Origin: Leptospira fainei serovar Hurstbridge str. BUT 6
GTDB taxonomy: Bacteria; Spirochaetota; Leptospiria; Leptospirales; Leptospiraceae
Reading direction: 5' to 3'
Assembly (NCBI RefSeq): GCF_000306235.2
Contig: NZ_AKWZ02000010.1
Location: 1,240,001-1,304,000 of the forward strand
DNA length: 64,000 nucleotides
Part shown: one piece after another, positions 59,965 through 64,000 of the stretch
Numbering within the stretch: position 1 is the stretch's first letter
How the letters are laid out: each line of letters starts with the position of its first letter
Notes under the pieces: generated by a model
Database searches by the model: none
Told to the model about the DNA's origin: nothing
Seen by the model: only the letters and a program-made list of their open reading frames with translations
Translations under genes and position numbers: made by a program

Positions 59965-61056
59965 TTATGCGTTAGCTTCGAACTCTTTCATGAATTCGAT
60001 CAAAGCCAGGATTCCTTCTTTAGGCATAGAATTGTATATGGAAGCTCGCATTCCGCCTACCAGGCGATGCCCTTCTAACCCATGTAATCCGCGATCGTCG
60101 GCCTGTTCTATAAATTTCGGTTCTAACGATTTATCTTTTAAGGTGAATACCACATTCATCGTAGATCGATACGGTTTTTTAACCGGCACGGAATATAAGG
60201 ATGTCGAATCCAGATAGTCGTACAAGAGTTTTGCTTTGTCTTCGTTTTCCTTTTCGACGACTTCCAAGCCTCCTTTCTCTTTCAACCATTCGAAAACCAG
60301 CTTGGCCATATAAATGGAATACGTCGGCGGTGTGTTGTACATGGACTTATTCTTTACCGTCAAGCCGTAATCCATTAATACCGGAATCGTCCTTTTGGAC
60401 CGACCGATTAAGTCTTTTCGAATGATCACCACGCTTAAACCTGCGGGACCGATATTTTTCTGGGCGCCTGCAAAGATAACGCCGAATTTTCGAATATCAA
60501 TTTTTCTTGATAGTATTTCGGAAGTCATGTCCGCGACTAGGGGCGCCTTCGCGATCATGGGGATGGTCGGATAACGGGAGCCAAATAAAGTATTATTGGA
60601 AGTGATATAAAAGTATGCGGCTTCCTTACTTACGTTCTCATCAGTTAGGTCCGGAATTTCGGTATAGTGGTGAGAATCACCGTCATAAATTTTTTTGACG
60701 GGATTGAATCGCAGAGCTTCTTCCATCGCCTTTTTTGCAAAAATTCCGGTGATGGAATAGTCGGCGCTTTCTCCATCCTTCAATAGATTCAAAGGAATTG
60801 CCGAAAAATGAAGGGTCGCTCCGCCGGAAAAGAAGGCGATTTCAAATTCGTCGGGGACGGACAATAATTCGCGTAGGAGAGCTAACGCTTCGTCCAATAC
60901 TTGATCGAATAGCTTTCCCCTATGGCTGACCTCCATAATGGACATTCCGGAATTCTTGAAATTCAAAAACTCTCCGGCTGCTTTTTCCATTACCGAAGTG
61001 GGAAGCATGGCCGGACCTGCACAGAAATTATAAATTCTCCGTCGAAATTCGCGCAT
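59965..61056 (-). CDS. serC: phosphoserine aminotransferase
   Basis: A 363-residue PLP enzyme: [11 protein letters not shown] at the N-terminus, ISSNNTL-type region ([17 protein letters not shown]), the PLP lysine in [16 protein letters not shown], and the C-terminal [19 protein letters not shown]. It converts 3-phosphohydroxypyruvate and glutamate to phosphoserine in serine synthesis. It heads the minus operon that continues to rpiB. Confidence 0.96.
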   Translation of the reverse strand: MREFRRRIYNFCAGPAMLPTSVMEKAAGEFLNFKNSGMSIMEVSHRGKLFDQVLDEALALLRELLSVPDEFEIAFFSGGATLHFSAIPLNLLKDGESADYSITGIFAKKAMEEALRFNPVKKIYDGDSHHYTEIPDLTDENVSKEAAYFYITSNNTLFGSRYPTIPMIAKAPLVADMTSEILSRKIDIRKFGVIFAGAQKNIGPAGLSVVIIRKDLIGRSKRTIPVLMDYGLTVKNKSMYNTPPTYSIYMAKLVFEWLKEKGGLEVVEKENEDKAKLLYDYLDSTSLYSVPVKKPYRSTMNVVFTLKDKSLEPKFIEQADDRGLHGLEGHRLVGGMRASIYNSMPKEGILALIEFMKEFEANA

Positions 61057-61216
61057 GAGACTAGGGTAAAATTCGGTCGTGAAGGGGCAACTTTCTTCCT
61101 ATTAAGTGAGTCGGCATTCGGGAAAAATCCTTGGCAGGGCGATCCGAAGCGTCGTAGGATAGCCCTCACGCAGTTTATGCGTAGCCGCAGATTTGCAGTT
61201 CTAAGGAGTTCCTATC

Positions 61217-62902
61217 ATGTCACGGATTCGACTGACCGTCCTCGCGATCGTTCTCGGAAGTTTTGCGACTTCCCTTCATGCACAGTCCGGTCCCCGATTA
61301 GGGGAAACCGAGGTCCGCTCTTCCGGACGGGTAAATTTCATAAACCGTTCGGCCGCTAAGGCTGACGAGGATACCAAAGGCAGTAATGCTAAAATGGGTG
61401 CAGCGCTTGCCGAATCGCTTAAGAAGGATGCGACAAACAAGGCCAGCGAAGAAGGGGTGAGTGCTATACGCATTCTTCCCGAAGATAAAAAGTTCGGCGC
61501 GGATATTATCAGTCTCGGGAAGGAAACCGAATTCGGTCATATTAATTCCATTCAACGAATTTTAACGGGCTACGTTAAGGCGAACTTCGGTTATTCCGAG
61601 CAGAACTCCGAAACGCTTGCGACTTATATTCTTTATTACAATGCGATTCACAGAAAAGGCACTCCATACGTTAAACGTAAATATGGAGAGGAAGTAGTTA
61701 AGAATTTAACTCCTGATAAAATAGGTATCGCGAGACGATATAGTGAATGGCCGGATAAAACTCAGATTGTCATTCCGATAGTCGGCAATATTCTTTCCGA
61801 AGACGGTAAAGACGTTCATACGGACGAACTTGAAACCGAAGTAAACAAGGATCTGAATAAGAAGAAGGAAGGGCAAGATGACAAGAAGAAAATGGACGAC
61901 CTTCAACGTAATAAGATCGAAGAAGAAAAAAGAAAGTTAGAAGAAAAGAAAGACGAGAATAAAAAGCAGCAGCAGCAAGCGGCCGAAAAAGAAAGAAAAG
62001 TCGAGAAAGAACTTCAAGAATTAAATAAGGATCCGGTTAAGAATAAAAAGCAGATCGTTCAGAAACAGGAAGAAAAAAAGCAGGTTCAGCAGCAACAACA
62101 GCAGGCCAAAAAGGAAGAACAACAGTTAAAGGAGAAAGAAAAGGAAATCGCGAAAAAAGAAGAAACGCGAAAATCGGATTCAAAATCCTCTTCCAGCGAT
62201 TCGGCTAAATCCGATTCTAAAAAGGATTCTTCTGTCGCTTCCAACGATTCAAAAAAAGACGAAGCAAAGCCGGACGAGAAAAAGAGTAAAGAAGAACTTC
62301 AAAAAGAACTGAAGGACACTAAGAAGGAATTAGAGACTGTCAAAGAAGAGCAAAAGAAAAAAGAAGAATTTGATAAGAATGTCGTCGGCGGCAAGATTCT
62401 ATTCTTAAAAACTCTTAAATATCTTTCTGATGGACATTACAGTAATGAACTGCACGTTTTGGACCCGGCAAACGACGATGAGATTTCCAAGGGAGAATTC
62501 AATAAGATATGCGGCAGAACTTTTGAAGTTGTTGACGGGAAGGCGCTCGTTGTCGGGTATGAGTCGGACCACTCAGCGGAGCATAAGCTAATTCTTATCG
62601 ACCAAGATACGCTTAAGCCGGCGATTTGGTCTAAAGATTCGGTTTTCTGGCGCTCGCCGATGATTCTGAAAGGCGAGGAAGTATACGCGTTTGAAGAGCG
62701 AAACGGAAAGTATTTCTTGGCCCGATTCGATAAATCTCTAAAGAAACTGGCTGGAAGCGAAGAAGAGATTAGTCCGAATTCGAATGTTACTTTTTTCGGT
62801 GACAAAATTTATGTAACCGGTAAGGAAGAAGGCGCCGGGGCGACGCAGATCACCGTCTTTAACAAAGCCGATTTGAAGTTGATTAAAATGATCAAGCCTT
62901 GA
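61217..62902 (+). CDS. P83/100-family spirochaetal protein
   Basis: A 561-residue protein with a signal peptide (about 5-22, cleavage after LHA). The N-terminal 190 residues are globular (IRILPEDKKFGADIISLG, IGIARRYSEWPDKTQIVIP). Residues about 210-390 form a long Lys/Glu/Gln coiled coil with a Ser/Lys/Asp-rich part, and the last 165 residues are a beta domain (GGKILFLKTLKYLSDGHYSN). This is the layout of the Borrelia P83/100 antigen family. Its job is unknown; a periplasmic or envelope-spanning structural role is possible. The start has AAGGAG upstream. Confidence 0.85.
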   Translation: MSRIRLTVLAIVLGSFATSLHAQSGPRLGETEVRSSGRVNFINRSAAKADEDTKGSNAKMGAALAESLKKDATNKASEEGVSAIRILPEDKKFGADIISLGKETEFGHINSIQRILTGYVKANFGYSEQNSETLATYILYYNAIHRKGTPYVKRKYGEEVVKNLTPDKIGIARRYSEWPDKTQIVIPIVGNILSEDGKDVHTDELETEVNKDLNKKKEGQDDKKKMDDLQRNKIEEEKRKLEEKKDENKKQQQQAAEKERKVEKELQELNKDPVKNKKQIVQKQEEKKQVQQQQQQAKKEEQQLKEKEKEIAKKEETRKSDSKSSSSDSAKSDSKKDSSVASNDSKKDEAKPDEKKSKEELQKELKDTKKELETVKEEQKKKEEFDKNVVGGKILFLKTLKYLSDGHYSNELHVLDPANDDEISKGEFNKICGRTFEVVDGKALVVGYESDHSAEHKLILIDQDTLKPAIWSKDSVFWRSPMILKGEEVYAFEERNGKYFLARFDKSLKKLAGSEEEISPNSNVTFFGDKIYVTGKEEGAGATQITVFNKADLKLIKMIKP

Positions 62903-62913
62903 TCGGGAATTTA

Positions 62914-62936
62914 GCCCCGCCCTTTTTGGGCGGGGG
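62914..62936 (+). terminator. GC-rich hairpin after the P83/100 gene
   Basis: GCCCCGCCC (62914-62922), loop TTTTT, and GGGCGGGG (62928-62935) begin 11 bases after the stop. No T-tract follows, so this is a probable but incomplete terminator. Confidence 0.5.
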
Positions 62937-63021
62937 CCGGATCGGCGGCACCTCGCGTGGCCGCTTGCTCCGCGAATATCAGTGATTCTTGTTCTTTGCA
63001 AGCCGTTTTTGAACGGATTTC

Positions 63022-63049
63022 AATGTAGGAGTTCCTACATTTGTTTTTT
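63022..63049 (+). terminator. palindrome followed by T-rich tract
   Basis: AATGTAGGA (63022-63030), loop GT, TCCTACATT (63033-63041), followed by a T-rich tract to 63049. A smaller hairpin, CCGTT/AACGG, lies just before it (63003-63016). It fits a second terminator after the P83/100 gene, or a dispersed palindromic repeat. Confidence 0.6.
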
Positions 63050-63059
63050 GCAATTGCTC

Positions 63060-63134
63060 TTGACAATGCGCGCCCTTTGTGTTAAGAAATTTCCTCTGTG
63101 AAACCGCCGCCATCCCCCACCCAGGAAGGGTGGG
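63060..63134. other. gap with -35 element and hairpin between P83/100 and fliE
   Basis: TTGACA at 63060-63065 is a perfect -35 on the plus strand, but the -10 position (near TTAAGA, 63082-63087) is weak. Farther along, CCCACCC (63116-63122) pairs with GGGTGGG (63128-63134) over an AGGAA loop, 47 bases beyond the fliE stop; on the minus strand it may end the flagellar operon. No coding region is visible. Confidence 0.35.
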
Positions 63135-63180
63135 TATAGCCCCGATCATTTTCTTCCCAGCGGAGAATATAAGAAAAAAA

Positions 63181-63561
63181 TTATCTCATCGAGGTGAGAT
63201 CTCGGTAGGCTCGAACTACACCGTCGGCTAATGTTTTAGTAAAGGTCAGGGAGACTCTCGCTTTTTCGGATGCTATCATGACTTCGTGAGCGTCTACGCT
63301 GTTTGGATCGTAGACCATCTTTTGGGTAAGTTCGTCAGCTTCGACTTGAAGATCGTTAACCGACTTAAATGCATTTCTCATCGCTTCGGAAAAACTTTCA
63401 GCTACGTAATCGGGAGAAACCGATTCTTTAACGTCTTTATAATGTCGTTCGTCTTCTGCTTTAACGTTGACTTTATCTCCCTTTGGAGAAAGCGGAAAGC
63501 GAGATTCGGAATAACCCGAATTGTACGTGTACCAAAGCTTGGAATTAAAATCTACTTGCAC
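63181..63561 (-). CDS. fliE: flagellar hook-basal body protein FliE
   Basis: A 126-residue FliE, with the family core in SFSEAMRNAFKSVNDLQ, VDAHEVMIASEKARVSLTFT and the terminal VVRAYRDLTSMR. It joins the MS ring to the proximal rod of the periplasmic flagella. It starts at GTG with GGAG 7 bases before it, 23 bases after the flgC stop, the usual flgB-flgC-fliE order. Confidence 0.93.
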   Translation of the reverse strand: MQVDFNSKLWYTYNSGYSESRFPLSPKGDKVNVKAEDERHYKDVKESVSPDYVAESFSEAMRNAFKSVNDLQVEADELTQKMVYDPNSVDAHEVMIASEKARVSLTFTKTLADGVVRAYRDLTSMR

Positions 63562-63584
63562 GGTTTTCTCCTTTCACGGGTCTT

Positions 63585-64000
63585 TTATGCCCTTCCGATT
63601 TCCAGAGCTTTATTAAACATTGCTTTAGAGCCGGTGATCATTTGAACGTTCGCTTCATAAGACCGGGATGCCGAGATCATATCAGTCATTTCCGTTACTA
63701 TATTAACGTTCGGCATTTCTACATATCCTTTTTTAGGACCGATCTGTATTGAATCCGGGTGAGTTGGGTCATAAACCAATCGTAAAGGAGACATGTCCTT
63801 TTCGATTTTCATTACTTTCACTCCTTTCCCTTCTCCCGGAGCGATTCCGAAAGGATAGACAGGACTTTTCCAACGGGTCCGTAAGTTTACCGGAGTTAGT
63901 ATGACTCTATCTCTTCGAAACGGACCATCGCCGTTGGTATTACGAGTCGTAGTGGCATTAGCGATATTGTTTCCGATTACGTCCATGCGTAATCTTTGGG
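63585..64000 (-). CDS. flgC: flagellar basal-body rod protein FlgC, 5' end outside window
   Basis: The C-terminal 138 codons of FlgC; the frame stays open to the right edge and upstream residues read QRLRMDVIGNNIANATTTR, the conserved rod-protein motif. The end contains VEMPNVNIVTEMTDMISASR and SYEANVQMITGSKAMFNKAL, characteristic of FlgC. It forms part of the proximal rod. fliE follows. Confidence 0.95.
   Translation of the reverse strand, partial: QRLRMDVIGNNIANATTTRNTNGDGPFRRDRVILTPVNLRTRWKSPVYPFGIAPGEGKGVKVMKIEKDMSPLRLVYDPTHPDSIQIGPKKGYVEMPNVNIVTEMTDMISASRSYEANVQMITGSKAMFNKALEIGRA

Noticed and set aside
1..64000. CRISPR array linked to the CHAT/sigma operon
   Set aside because: No regularly spaced direct repeats and no cas genes were seen anywhere in the window.

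Overview
The window looks like a chromosomal segment of a Leptospira species (spirochaete), probably outside the classic low-GC L. interrogans group because its base composition is moderate (judged by eye, not counted). The evidence is combined: a homologue of the spirochaetal P83/100 antigen, the flagellar pair flgC-fliE, many TTG and GTG starts, several Lys/Ser-rich exported proteins, and numerous exported TPR proteins. Most genes are chromosomal housekeeping. I saw no insertion sequence, prophage, CRISPR array, rRNA or tRNA.

Layout. 1-4.7 kb: edge of a 3-hydroxyacyl-CoA dehydrogenase-like gene, an ammonium transporter fused to an adenylate cyclase, a histone H1-like Lys-rich protein and a secreted 3D-domain protein. 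4.3-6.7 kb: a small secreted repeat protein and an M48 metalloprotease. 6.9-13.6 kb: a complete aerobic respiration block, with ctaA-ctaB (heme A synthesis) divergent from a small membrane protein, SCO1 and coxB-coxA-coxC (caa3-type, A2-family oxidase), closed by a clear terminator. 13.7-18.7 kb: SPOR-like membrane protein, CarD-type regulator, PIN/TRAM protein, ATP-dependent PEP carboxykinase and a phasin-like protein. 18.7-23.1 kb (minus strand): a sigma-70-family factor, a protein of unknown role, a CHAT (caspase-like) protease and a Cys-rich YkgJ-like protein. 23.1-29.9 kb: M23 peptidase, START-domain protein, two GNATs and dnaE. 30-38 kb: a hybrid histidine kinase, gatB, a ParA-like ATPase with a membrane partner, and a MORN lipoprotein. 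37-41.8 kb: two unknown membrane proteins and a LolCD-type lipoprotein exporter. 41.8-45.3 kb: a McsA/McsB-like fusion next to clpC. 45.3-57 kb: exported TPR and fibronectin-like proteins, an MtaB-like methylthiotransferase, a methyltransferase, a metalloenzyme, two membrane proteins and an RHH/PIN pair. 57-61 kb (minus): LamG protein, rpiB, an unknown protein, serC. 61-64 kb: P83/100 homologue, a hairpin-rich gap, then fliE and flgC running off the right edge.

The most interesting unit is the sigma / unknown / CHAT / Cys-rich operon. Its content recalls protease-gated sigma factor systems (the CHAT protease, Csx30 and RpoE of type III-E CRISPR), but with no CRISPR nearby. Second is the McsA-McsB fusion with a shortened, altered kinase region directly upstream of clpC. 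Third is the Amt-cyclase fusion, which keeps every catalytic residue and could link ammonium uptake to cAMP.
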